NCBI GenBank assembly: GCA_963682055.1
Contig: OY821749.1
Location: forward strand, 4,266,336-4,330,335
Length of the DNA: 64,000 bases
From: Primula veris
Taxonomy: Eukaryota; Streptophyta; Magnoliopsida; Ericales; Primulaceae
Direction of reading: 5' to 3'
Below are positions 34,085-45,856 of this stretch, piece by piece (within the stretch, counting starts at the first letter, position 1; each line of letters opens with the position of its first letter). The notes under the pieces were generated by a model that searched no databases, was not told where the DNA came from, and worked only from the letters and a program-made list of their open reading frames with translations. The position numbers were made by a program, and so were the translations under genes.

Positions 34085-36680
34085 CTAAAATAACGGATTG
34101 TGAGATATACATCCAAGATGAACCCTGAAGTTACAAGTTTTACATTCAAGACCAACGCTAAAACCTGTCTGTAAGGGATGACGACAAACGCTGCAAGGAG
34201 AGCAATCATAAGTACATGAAACCGTAGTAAGCGTGTGTGCGTGAACTTTTTCGAACATGTGGGACTTTCCGTACTTTATATTTGAATCAAAGCCACACCC
34301 ATGTCTCAGCATGCACGTTATATGAGTGAATTGATCCGCATAGACACAATGATAGAACCATTCTTTTGGGTTTAGCCCTTCCTCATATATTTCACACATA
34401 TATTCTTCGTAATGATTTTGAGGTGGAGAATATGTTAATTTGAAGGGCTCTGATTTCCAGTACCTATGCTTTACGACAGGTGGTGCCATAGCACACCTAA
34501 AGCATAATTCGAAGCTACATGTGGTGCATTGCAGGATATACTTAATAATCCAACCACATGCAGTACAAGTAGCCGACGATCTGAATATTGGTATGAGGGG
34601 GTGTTTGTGAGCTTCGTGGTATACTACAGTTCCTTGCAATATTAGAGCACACACTACAAAATAATGTTTGATTTAGTGATAGTCAAATGCTGTCACAAGT
34701 CTGTCGCTAATTTAAAAATTTGTCACAAATCTGTCGCAAATTGACTAAACTGTCACAAAACCGTCACAAAAACCGTCGCTAATAAGCTCGTAACAAAAAA
34801 TACCGTCACTAATACCGTCGTTATTTGGGTATTTTTTTTATAGTGACACTTGATGTCCATCTTAAAGTCTTCACACCCAGAGCACTCATAGAAAAATGAA
34901 TTGCAATACTGGCCGCAGCAATAACACCGGAAGAACGTTTGAGCACTCAGTAGGGTTAGTTGGTGTTCAGGGTGGAGTGGGTGGCGAATCTGTTTGGGTA
35001 AATCGGTGCAACACTTGTGTAGGAAATAATCACAACTAATGCAACCGTAAGAAGGAGAAGATATTGGTATTGAAGGAGAAGATATTGGTATTGCACATGC
35101 TTCACATGTTTTATCAGTCGTTTTCTCATCAATTAGTAACAACGGGTGCTCATGGTCAAAATGATTGATCTCATTATCTATATCGGCATCTCCATCGATA
35201 GAATTCCCAACAAACCGTGATATTAAATCTATTGAATCTTGTTTCATGGGCAAAAGAATTAAACTTTGACCATCGGTATTTTCATCCCTATAAGTTATAC
35301 TGCACCACAATAGTAATAAAAATCACAGAAGTACTTTTCATCATTATCAATTTTAAAATCACATGGATGGAAAATACACGGGATATACACTCCTGTAAAG
35401 TTATTAGGAATATTAGATTGACTAACCTTAACGGCGACCGTATAGATCTTGCGCAACTGACATGGGCAAAAAACAGACAACCAACGCAAGAATAAGTGCT
35501 TTGAAACATGAAGAGTTTATTGTGACAGATGTCACATTTTTCACAGAGCTTACTATATTTGGATGGCACTGACGACAAAAGTGTACGAAGATGGCTATGG
35601 TCACTATGCTTAACTATATCGGGTAGCAAGGTACAGCTCTGGTGAACCCAAAAAGGGCAAATGCCACACTTGTAGGACAAACCTTCTTGCTTTTTCAGGC
35701 AGATATGGCAGTCGAAAGGGATCGGGACCTGTATGGGAGTTAATGGATGTGGATGACATTTATCTTGAATCTTGTGTGTTGCTGAAGCACATTTCATGTC
35801 CACATCAAATGAACATATGGAACAAATATAACACATCACTCCGGACCCAATTTCTCTACATAAATTGCATTTAAAAACAGGATCATTTTGAAGGAGGGTG
35901 AGAGGGTGTTGTGGGTGCAGGGAGTGGTCCAATGCACTCGGTAGTTCGGCGCATACCTTGTGTAAGAAGTATCGACACTCTACGCAGATATAGAAAGGGC
36001 CCGAAATTGGTATCCGGTACCCAACGCAATTAATGTCTTGTCTCTGGAGGATCATTAGCACCATTAGCTTTTGGCTGATTGATTTTAAGAATCAACGGAT
36101 GCCTATGGAATAAATGTTGCAGACCTTTAAATGGATATGGATGGTCATGATCGCTATGTTCAATCGTACAGTTTTGGTGAACCAAAAAAGGGCAAATATC
36201 ACACTTGTAAAATAGACCTTTCTCCTGTACTCGACACATGTTACAGGCGAGAGCAATCGGAACTTGTACGGGAGTCAATGGATGTGGATGACATTTATCA
36301 TTGATCTTGTACGTTGGGAAAGCACATCTAATGTCCAGATCAAATGAACAAACAGAACAATGGTAAAGGAGCCCGGACCCACTATTTTGACAGAAATCGC
36401 AAAAATAATTACCAATGACATAAGGAGAACGGTCAAGGAGGGCAAGAGGGTGTTTTGGGTGCAGAGGGTGGTCCAATGAACTTGGTAGTTCGGCGCATAC
36501 CTTATGCAAGAAGTACAAACATTCCCTACAACTGTAGAAAGGGCCGGAAATTGGTATCGAACAGCCATTGCAATTAATCTCCACTTCTGGGTGATCATTA
36601 CCACCATTAGATTTTGGCTGTTCAACTTTGAGAAGCAATGGATGCTTATGGAAGATATATTGCAGCTCTCTCCCCTCCAT
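34085..36680 (-). pseudogene. DC1 (C1-like, CHP-rich) zinc-finger gene, decayed
   Basis: Plant DC1 proteins carry repeated Cys/His-rich zinc-binding modules; a few act in stress or hormone signalling, most are unknown. The gene starts MEGRELQYIFHKHPLLLK at 36680. Modules such as CNGCSIPISGPFYSCREC, FLHKVCAELP and HPLHPKHPLALL repeat along it, and the first ~200 codons are partly duplicated downstream. The frame is broken at about 36043 (one extra base relative to the duplicate), about 35440, and about 35296 (one base missing). A 194-bp MITE at 34652-34845 then interrupts it. The last part (34085-34651) still encodes a good DC1 module (CTACGWIIKYILQCTTC; CSVCRHPLQTGFSVGLEC). An 18-bp in-frame duplication lies at about 35052-35090. 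Genes of this family are usually intronless, so splicing is unlikely to rescue all breaks. Confidence 0.88.
34652..34845 (+). mobile_element. CACTA-type MITE with 3-bp target duplication, inside DC1 coding sequence
   Basis: 194 bp, starting CACTACAAAATAATG and ending TTTTTTTATAGTG, flanked by ACA at 34649-34651 and 34846-34848. CACTA termini with a 3-bp duplication identify the superfamily. It has no coding capacity. It is the best-preserved of the copies in this window (others at 4579, 17876 and 57311). Confidence 0.93.
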
Positions 36681-38610
36681 GTCCCTCTCTCTTGATCTTT
36701 TTCAAATTTGATTTCACTTAGAAATTTGAGAATTAGATCTGGACCATCACGTACCTGTCATTTATAATCTGGCAAGTATTTATTCTTAAATGTAAGTTTC
36801 AACTGCAATATTAAACTCACACTTGCAAGTTGGGTTCTATACTCAAATCTCATTAGTTCAGTCACTTAGTAGTATTTTTTCGTATTAAAGAAAACAACTT
36901 GCTTGTAATATACTTTTGTGAGATATAATGTCTTTGAAATAATCAACCGAATCTGTATTTGGGTATGCAACTTAAGATTTTAAGTATTTCAGTTGACTAA
37001 CTAGTCCATGTTCATCTGAAACTATCATTTTCTTATTGCTATGAAAGATTACTAGCAATTGTAATTCGACACACACTCTGAGAAGCTAATTGTGCACTTC
37101 CTTGTCTTGTTGGAGAAAGTAAATAAGTAGTGTGGTTTCTTCACTATGCTGACCATTTTATTTCAATTTGTACACTTTATTATCAATTGCTTTAAGTAAC
37201 ACTACTATTACTACCACATGTTTCGGCTTTGTACATTTCCGTCCAAATTGATAGATTAAGACGACGTCCTCCAAAGTTTTCCATCATCCTGGGCAAAAAT
37301 GTCATTTTCATGAAAATTGCGTGTTGAACCATTGGATAAAGATGATTTTATTATTGATTTCTTTTTCCAGCTTATGAGCTTAGAAGCTGCAACAAACAAG
37401 CCTATGAGTCTATGACAAATCTCAGCAACTTCTCTAAGTTTTTATGGTTTTCTTGCTGTGAAAAATCTAAAAGTGTAAGAAAATCAACGACACTAATTTA
37501 TAAACATCAAAAGAACCAACTTCTTTGCTTAAAGTGTAATAAAACATCTACAATTGAATTGAGCTAGTTTAGTTGTTTAATAATTGTAACTAATCCAAAA
37601 TATTGAATATTAGTATACACTAGTCTCACACTTCGAGACACTGAATATTGATTAAATATTCTGATCATGTTCGTTCGTAATAGCGTGCACATGGTGCACA
37701 TTGCAGTGATGCACGTTATAAGTTTGAGAAACGTATCTGCCTGTCAAGTGGTAACTTGTTAGTATATGAAATTGTATTTCTTAAACTACACTGGCAAGTT
37801 GATTTCTAAAACCAAATCTCGAGATTCAATTTGTTAACCCATTTTTCAGTAATGAAGGATGATATAAAATCTTATGACATACCTTATTTCTTAACCGCGT
37901 TTTTCCAAATCATCTAATGTTCATTCTTGTATCTCCTAGCAGAAAAATATGCAACTCATGAAGAAATCGGATTTAGTTTTTTGTTTATCTAGCTACAACA
38001 TGGGACCTTTTGCTAAATAAGTCCAGAATATGTGATCAGGCCATACCTTTATTTGGTTAAAATCAATTCTTTTGATGCGGTAACGTTATTATGTTTTTTT
38101 AATGATGTAGGACTTATGAGAACGATAATTAAACGCAAGGAGAAACAAGTTCTAACAACTAAATTATTTCAACAAATTTGGATTCCACAATCTTAAGAAA
38201 AAACTCATGATAAATAACGAAATAATAATAACATAGGCAGCTTATAATTCTACTCACAGGGACTCGACATCTGAACAGCATTTCCCTTTAGGTAGAACTG
38301 GGCACTCAATCGTGCTCGTTCCCCATTTATCGATTCAGATGTTGATTTGTATCCGGCATTAAGTCACCAAAATACTTTTTGTTAAAAGTAAATTTATACA
38401 TATAGTGACGAGATAAAACCGCATAAATTAACATTAAACGGCCTTGTTATAGTATTCAAATTGAAAGTTCGTAGGATTTGAAAGAGTTTGGATGATTAGA
38501 CTTCTTAAAGAAGTCTTCTTTTTATTGATAAATAATCTTTTTGAAATTTGGATAAATTAACAAAGCATATTATTTTTGAAATTAAATTAACAAAAATATA
38601 TCCAAAAATT
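36681..38610. other. Intergenic sequence
   Basis: No supported gene, RNA or clear repeat. Confidence 0.6.
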
Positions 38611-38619
38611 TCTAATTAA

Positions 38620-38960
38620 CAAAAACATACCTTAATACCATAATTCGTACCCTTATTCAAAAAGTTCATATATTTATTTTAAAAGTTAATACCCTAATTT
38701 GTATATTTTCATACCCTTATTCCAAATATTCATAAGCTTATTTTATTTTAAAAGTTTATACTATAATTTGTATATTTTCATACACTTATTCCAAAAGTTT
38801 ATTCACTTATTTCAAAAGTTTATATCATAATTCGTAGAGTTCACAATTATTTTCAAAGTTTATGTCCTTATTTACATAATTCATATTCATAACTTTCAAT
38901 TTTATACCCTTGATTCACGAAATTCATACATTTATTTTTCAACTTTATGCACTAGTAACA
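38620..38960. repeat. Degenerate tandem repeats of a 'ttcatacccttattcaaaa' motif
   Basis: Units with 'ttcata(c/t)..cttatt..aaaagttta' recur about ten times at irregular 25-60 bp spacing. It is probably an old minisatellite. Confidence 0.6.
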
Positions 38961-39119
38961 AATTCAACATTTACATGTCCTCCGATCTTAAACTATAACA
39001 TCGTCGTCGTTGGCCTCTCTTTTCACGATCGCCTCTCCGTCGCCATCAAGCTTGAGTTTTCGATATCGGTCTACACACTCGCCGTATACTCCGATGGATG
39101 TTTTCGTTTCAATGTCCAC

Positions 39120-39430
39120 CGAATAGAAAGATCGGAGATAGAGAGAGGAAAGATAAAAGAAAGATCGAAAAGAGAGAGTGAGAATGAGATAGAGAGATCG
39201 GAAAGAAAAATGAAGTATAAGAGATTGGAGATAGGAAGGAGGAGGAGAGAAAAATTGAAGAGAGGGAGAAGACGAAGGAAATAGATATTGAAGAGGGAGA
39301 AGAAAGGGGAGAGAGAGTGAGAGGAGAAGAGAAAGATACGAAAGAGAGATCGAAGAGATAGAGAAAGAGTATGAGAGAGAGCGAGAAAGAGGAGCAGATT
39401 ACACTGAGAGAGGGAGAGAGAAGAAAGAGA
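39120..39430. repeat. Polypurine (GA-rich) tract
   Basis: About 310 bp in which the plus strand is nearly all A and G, in 'gagaga', 'gaaagaga' and 'ggagaag' mixtures. An open frame passes through it (38910-39284), but its Glu/Arg/Lys-only tail follows from the purine bias, not from protein selection. Confidence 0.8.
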
Positions 39431-40097
39431 TCAGAAGCGATTAATGGAGTTTTTTGTTTTTTTATTAATTATTAATGTAATTTAGGTTTTTAATAATTTA
39501 ACTTTTGAATGTATGTTTTTGTTAATATAATAGGTATATGATATGTTTAAGTTAATTTTTGCTTGAAACTTTTATCGGATAAATCATAAAACCAATGTTA
39601 TAGCTCCTTCTGCTACTCATATAAGTTTCTCATTTCAATTGAAGGCTTGAAACACGTATGCAATAGAAATTTGAGGCTTAGGTTGTAAAGTTCTGTATAT
39701 TTAATGGTATGACATTGTAGCCAGCTCGAATTTGCGTTAAACAAAAGTGGCAATTCAAAAAACTTTTTTACTTTCATCGGATTATTATTTCTTTTGTTAC
39801 AATTTTTGAGCTATAAATGCACCAAGCTAATCCTAACAAAACAAACTAATTTAAGTACAATGCAAAACGAAGAAAAAACACTACCACTGAAACTGAAACA
39901 AAGTGTTCACAAAATTAAGGTGATTTAACAACAGGAAAAGAATTGCAGTGGTGGTTCGAGACAATTGTGGCTAGTTTTCAACATGTAGGCTAAGATGGTC
40001 CGAGTTGTTTCTTCCTTTTTCTGATTGGGTCACCATATATATGTTGTATGTCATCCGTAACAGTTTCAGAAATACTGCTGCAACCCAATTAGTCCCT
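39431..40097. other. Sequence downstream of the NAC gene
   Basis: The 3' untranslated region of the NAC gene probably lies at about 39800-40097 on the minus strand. Nothing else is seen. Confidence 0.4.
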
Positions 40098-41879
40098 TTA
40101 AAAACTACTATGATTAGATTGAAACTTTAATGAATCAACGGACTGCCTAGGCAACCCTCCTAGTGTAACTTCGTTGGTGTCGTGTGGGTAATTTTGGAAA
40201 TTCCGCATCATGTTTCTGTGCTGGCCAAAGCTCGAGTCATGAGAATTTTCATTTAAAAGTTGGGGAAGTGAGCCCAAATAATCCAACTCCCAAAGATGAG
40301 AAATTGAACTGGTTCTTGGAAATTCTAATTTGTGTATATGATCACTAGCTTCGTTTTGAGTGAATATCTGGGCACTTGAACCTTCAATACTTTGATCTAA
40401 TGTTCTTCCCATGTTTTTTTTCTTGTAGATTCTACATAGGACCCAATCATCCAACTGAAAAGAAAAAATTTGGGAAAGATCAGATACAGATGCTGTCACT
40501 ACTATAAACAAAAAAAGTAAAATATATCGAAATAAGTACAAGTGATTTCAGAAAAACTTATATTTATTATTTCCTCTTGTAGAATTTACATAGGAGACAA
40601 TCATCCAACTGAAAGTGTCACAACAAGAAACACATAAACTTGCTATACATAATATGAATTTAACCTTACACAAACAAAAACTAAGTGATTGCTAATATTT
40701 TAGTGAAATATTGTTAGGAAAGCCATCTTTACTGTCAATTTTTGTTGGGAGACTTACAAATAGCTAGATACTAATTAAATTAATTACAAAAACCCATTTA
40801 TGTGTATTTTTTAGTTACATATACTTATTTAGTGTACATTACTTCAAACAGTATTAGCCATGATTAGATACGATTAAACATGATTAGACATAGAAGATTG
40901 AATATAATTAGACAGGATCACACATATTTTTTTGTATAAAAAATATATTATTTAAAATTTTGTTTTTTTCAATTTTGGTGTTTAATTTTTAAATATTTTT
41001 TCGATTTTTTAATGACATATGTACCTATTTGTAAATAAGTTCACAAAATATTTATTTTTTTTGTAAAAGAGTCATAAAGTTCAAAACAACCGGGTTTTTT
41101 GTAAATGAGTTTATAAATATGTACTAAATTATCATTTTTTCTTTTTCTTTTTTTATAATAAAAATCTTATTAAAGAGGAGAAAGAGATTTCACACATACC
41201 CCGTTAATCTGTTAACAAGACTCGAACCCTGCACCTCCTATTTGACAGTGCAAACTCTAGCCCGATAGACTATTTTATTAATTTAACTTTTTCTTCTTCC
41301 AAAAATTTGCTATTTTAGTAGGTTACTCATTTAGTTGTTTACTTTGAATATGCTTGATGTGCTAAGCGAAACAATGCATATTTTTTCTTATCATACTCAA
41401 ACGAGCCAGCTTATAATACATTTGCTTAAATATTGCAACCAATCAAGCACACAAGTTATCATATAATAGCAATCTTGTAACATACTAAGCATGTTGCATG
41501 TTCTTCAACCCTGAGTATCTAAAAATAAAAAAATAATTAACAAAAGCCAAGAAAGGTGAGATTACCCTCATAGAGCCATTTTGCTTGTGAGGAAGTAGCT
41601 TTGGGTCACTTAGCCTGTATTCATGCATAATCCAGTCTGTTTTTACCCCCTTTGGTGGCTTGCCTTTGTAGAAAACAAGTGCTTTTTTAATACCAACATA
41701 TTTGGTTCCACTGTATATTGACTTATCTGTCCCTGTAGCCTTCCAATAACCCGACACCGCTGCCCTATTAGGCCGTGCCCCATTTGGGTATTTCCGCTCC
41801 CTTGGGCTGAAAAAATACCATTCATTTTCCCCAAACACTGCCTTATCTAAAGATCATGCAAAATAAATAGACAATCAAA

Positions 41880-41916
<37 letters not shown>

Positions 41917-43211
41917 TAAGGTCTTGAATTGATGCATGGCTCTATATATCAACAGTTAAAGAGAAGAAGACATAACATATTATTATCGAAGCCAGCTATA
42001 TATTTGTGTTTACACTCATGAATCTCAAGGTTACGAACTTACGATATCAATTTACACCATATAAATAATGATACTCTATTATTAGCTTCAGAAAAAGCGC
42101 ATGATATGATTTACCATACTATAAATGAACAAGATTATTACATATATACTCCTTTTGAAACTTTATTTCTTTAAGAAAACTGAGGTGTTTTGAAACGAAA
42201 ATAACTTGTGACTATAGATGAATTTTGAAGCCCACATACCATGTGATTAAGGAAATGTAGTTTTCTCCTTAATTATGTGATAATTGAGGTCATAGGTCAC
42301 TCTTATTGACCAACTTATTACTATTGGTTCAGTTTATATAAGACTTGATTCACACGATGACACACTACAATTAGCTTTAGAGAAACCATATTATTTTAAG
42401 GGACATGAAGTTATGAATTATAATATAATACGTTACAAACTTCTCTTTCCATACCATTAATTAATAAGTCTTTTTAAAAATTACGAAAATAGTCATACGA
42501 TTTTCTACAATAAAGAATGACCTTATTGTAAAGTGATTTAAAACCTATTACTTACAACATGTAAGCAGATAAGTTGGCTTATCTCAGAGGGAAAGCAGGG
42601 GGAATACGCATCACAACAAAACTAGTGGTATCGAGACAACCTGAAATTGGTCTCTGCATGTTGAACTTCATGCCTTATTTTTTGGGGTCAATACTTCAAT
42701 TTTAGGGAAGAACAAATAAATAATTTCGTATGTGAACTACATGATGTCGTATCAACGTAAAAGGGCCAAGTGCAAGACAAAAAAATTCGGTCTCCGAATC
42801 CGTTTTGGCACCAAAATTATCCATCTAGAGACGACTACATCTAGTCCCGAAAAGTTACTTTTTATCGTGTTAGTTCGAAACTTAGCTTATTCAAGCCGCT
42901 AAAAGGGTTAATTAAAATTATTCAACCAGATACTATTGGATTTACAAACAAAAAATGAAGCTAAAACTTAAAAGATGCAACCAAATAATATCCATAATTA
43001 AGTTATGACCATATATATGAAGAATTAATTAGTAGAGCCTACCAGGCAACTCCCAAGGATCAAATTTGTAAATGTTAACTTCTGGAATAATAGAAGCTGG
43101 GCATGGCCTTGACATTGCTTGATTTTTTAGGTAATAAATAACTAATTCCTCATCTGTTGGGTGAAACCTAAACCCTGGTGGAAGATTTGAACTTAATTTA
43201 TTCACAACCAT
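40098..43211 (-). CDS. NAC transcription factor, NAP (NAC029/ANAC029) clade
   Basis: A plant-specific transcription factor; NAP-clade members promote leaf senescence and respond to abscisic acid. Exons: 43211-43043, 41846-41566 and 40454-40098, in phase, 268 aa. The NAC domain fills about residues 8-160 with all five subdomains: A ([15 protein letters not shown]), B ([14 protein letters not shown]), C ([25 protein letters not shown]), D ([27 protein letters not shown]) and E ([13 protein letters not shown]). The variable C-terminal half should be the activation region. Intron positions are the usual two of NAC genes. I chose the ATG at 43211, eight codons before LPPGF; an upstream in-frame TTG is not a start. 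I place it in the NAP clade from the [16 protein letters not shown] phrase and the length; a close paralogue cannot be excluded. It regulates target genes in the nucleus as a dimer. Confidence 0.93.
41135..41283 (-). mobile_element. Possible SINE-like retroposon in NAC intron 2
   Basis: On the minus strand a tRNA-like head comes first, with an A-box-like 'tagtctatcgggctagag' and a B-box-like 'gcagggttcgagtct'. A short body follows, then an A-rich tail (aaaaaaagaaaaagaaaaaa). That is SINE layout, but I found no clear target duplication. Confidence 0.35.
41883..41912. repeat. (AT)n microsatellite in NAC intron 1
   Basis: An uninterrupted run of AT dinucleotides, just upstream of exon 2 of the NAC gene. 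Confidence 0.9.
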
Positions 43212-45300
43212 TTCTAAGAGAGATCTCAAAAAAAAAAAAAGAGAGAATAGGGGGTGTTAAAATGTTTGCGTATGAGACGTTTTCCCATTTTATTTAGTAG
43301 GATTGCTTGTCCTTTAGTAAGATTACATCACTTCCACTTTGATTGGAGGTTACATTGACTATTGTGTACCTAGTACGAGTTATTTAGCCAATAGTCACGT
43401 TCCATTTGTTACACGAATGTATGTTTTAATAGTGCTTCCGTTTAGATAAAATGTTTTCATACGTCAAATACTTTTACTTTATTCCTATGAAGTCAATATA
43501 ATAGAATAATTGGTATAATGCTAAATCAACGTTTTATTTAAATCACGTTAAATCTTTTACTTTAGTGTATGGCGTATGGATACTAATCTCTTAAAAGGCG
43601 AAAATGTAGTAAAGTCTTTCTTTCTGCAAGAACTATATACTAAAGGCGGAAATACGAACCTTTTGATAAAATAATTATCGAATTCTTGATCGAGTTTTTT
43701 TTTTCTTTTCCGGAAGAGACGTTTTTTAAAGATCTTTTATTGCGTTTTCCCCTCCTCAAATACATTTCTAACTTATCTAGACATGAACCCATGCTCACAA
43801 CCGACCACCATTACCACTGCCACCGTTTAATTGTCATCACCCGTCAAGAGAATTTAGAGAAGCTATAGTGAGCTTAAAAATTCTTGACTCGTGGGCCTGC
43901 ACTAAAGTTTTTTATTTTGGAAATTAAGCGAGTATATAAGCCAACGGCTCAATTAATGCTAGAAGGCTACAACAAAGGTTATCGGAAAAAAACGCCTCAT
44001 TTCAAGAATAACGAGACAAATAAAACTAGTTCTAACATTATTCTTTACATTTCTCGAATCTATTAGAACTATTAACGATTTAAAATTCAATCTCGTTTAT
44101 AGTTTTCTCCAGTGATGATCTGGTTTGCACTGGAGTTTTGCATTTTGGACTAATTCCCCAACTTTTCATATTAGGAATATTTCCTTTCCCAGGAAAAAGC
44201 ATTTTGAATTAAATTTTGGAATGTTACCATAAAAATCAGTTATACTTTTAACACGTGGCTGAATGACCAGAGGAAAATAATGGTTTGAAGAATAGGATAA
44301 GTACTATGACCTAAGTGGAAATGTGATGGTAGATCAATTTAGAGCATGGTTCTTATCCAGCCACCTCATCCATTTCGGACTAAACAAGATTAACATCTGA
44401 TATTATCTCTTTTTTATCTGGATTTGGTAATAAATTAAGATTAGAAAATGACTATATCCACATATGGCGTGGTTGAATTGTGCACTACATTAGGATAACT
44501 CTTTGGGTTTCCTAATGTTAATTCAATTTGATTTTGAATACTATATCTAATGAAAATAATATTCCCAGTATTATACCCGAATTAGAATTTTAGGGTTGCC
44601 GAACTCGTCTCACATCTCATGCAGCACTGTAATGTACATTTTTTTACGGATTTCGTAGTCATATTTTGACCGGACTTTAACAAAAAATTACACAATTTGA
44701 TAAATCATATAATTTGATCGGTTAAGTCATGTTTCTCAACAATAATAACTTAAATGGATAATGATAATAAATAGACGAACATACACTCTTTATTGATTAT
44801 TAAACGGTAATCGGTTACAGATCTCTTCGGTTACAATATGAACCTAACTATCTAATACTCGGTGAAAGAAATGTCTTAATCTTCTTCCACGGTATTTCTC
44901 CTCGGTACATGGATTGACTTCATGCACTTAAATGTAATTTCTAGAGAGATAAACTCTAAAAAGTACTTGCACTAGTCAGTTATATGGTAGATCGAAAATC
45001 CGTTGCTGATTGTAATGCTATTTGACTTTATTTATAAGAATATGTGCACCGTATGATATTGACATGTGGTAATTTACACGTACTATTTATGGACTTTTAG
45101 TTTAGTGTGCTCATATTATTTAGGATTAGTCCAATAGGTTATTGGTTCTCTTGTTTACAGGTGAAAATACATTTCTATCCTTATCATTTGATTGTTATAC
45201 TTGTATTTGATACGTTGTATATCCATAATAAGAGATCGGGTCTATGCTAAATACGTAGTATTTGGTATATTTTTTATGTCGTATCACAGCTATATGTATG
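43212..45300. other. NAC promoter side and intergenic sequence
   Basis: The first few hundred bases should contain the NAC promoter; a purine-rich leader (on the minus strand pyrimidine/T-rich) lies at 43230-43250. No other gene is supported. Confidence 0.5.
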
Positions 45301-45505
45301 TGTTTGTTTTCGAGGTATCGTGTGAATGGGTTATCCATGAAGTTTCATCATGACATGAATATTATTCTCTTGAAGTACACATTATATTTTCACCGGACTT
45401 CAAAAAATTACACAATTATATATGTTTGTTTTCGAAATATCGCGTGAATATGGTTTGTCCCTAAAGTTTCACCACGACAGGACTACTATTCTCTTCAAGT
45501 ACAGT
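45301..45505. repeat. ~122-bp diverged tandem duplication
   Basis: The segment 'tgtttgttttcga..tatcg', then 'aagtttca', then 'attctcttgaagtac' at 45301-45380 recurs at 45423-45505 with about one change in six. Confidence 0.75.
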
Positions 45506-45605
45506 ATTAAATTGTGTAAAGACGTGCACATCCACAAATTTTAGAGCTAGTTTTATGTTGAATAGGGGGATTGGTCCGAGATGCGACTTTCTTATTTATT
45601 ATTTT

Positions 45606-45856
45606 CTCCGTCCCATTTTATTGGAGCAATACGGCAAATAGCAAATATTAAGGGAACATCATGATTACATTGTTTTTTTGGTTTAAATTGACTTATTTGC
45701 CATTCTTTATTGTTTCATTCTTTTTATTTTATGTTTAAAAAAAAAGTAAACGAGAAAAAGTAATAAAAAATTAGTTTCTACTTTGAAGAAGTGTCCCAAT
45801 AAATTAAGACAGTCAAAAAATGAATAATATCCCAGTAAATTGGAAGGGAGGGAGTA
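45606..45856. mobile_element. Stowaway-like MITE
   Basis: It begins CTCCGTCCCATTTTATTGG and ends GGAAGGGAGGGAGTA, the inverted termini of Stowaway elements, about 250 bp, with TA at the right junction. The centre is AT-rich and non-coding. Confidence 0.75.

Noticed and set aside
38910..39284. 124-codon frame ending in a Glu/Arg/Lys-only tail
   Set aside because: The tail is the direct product of a polypurine tract; the start has no motif.
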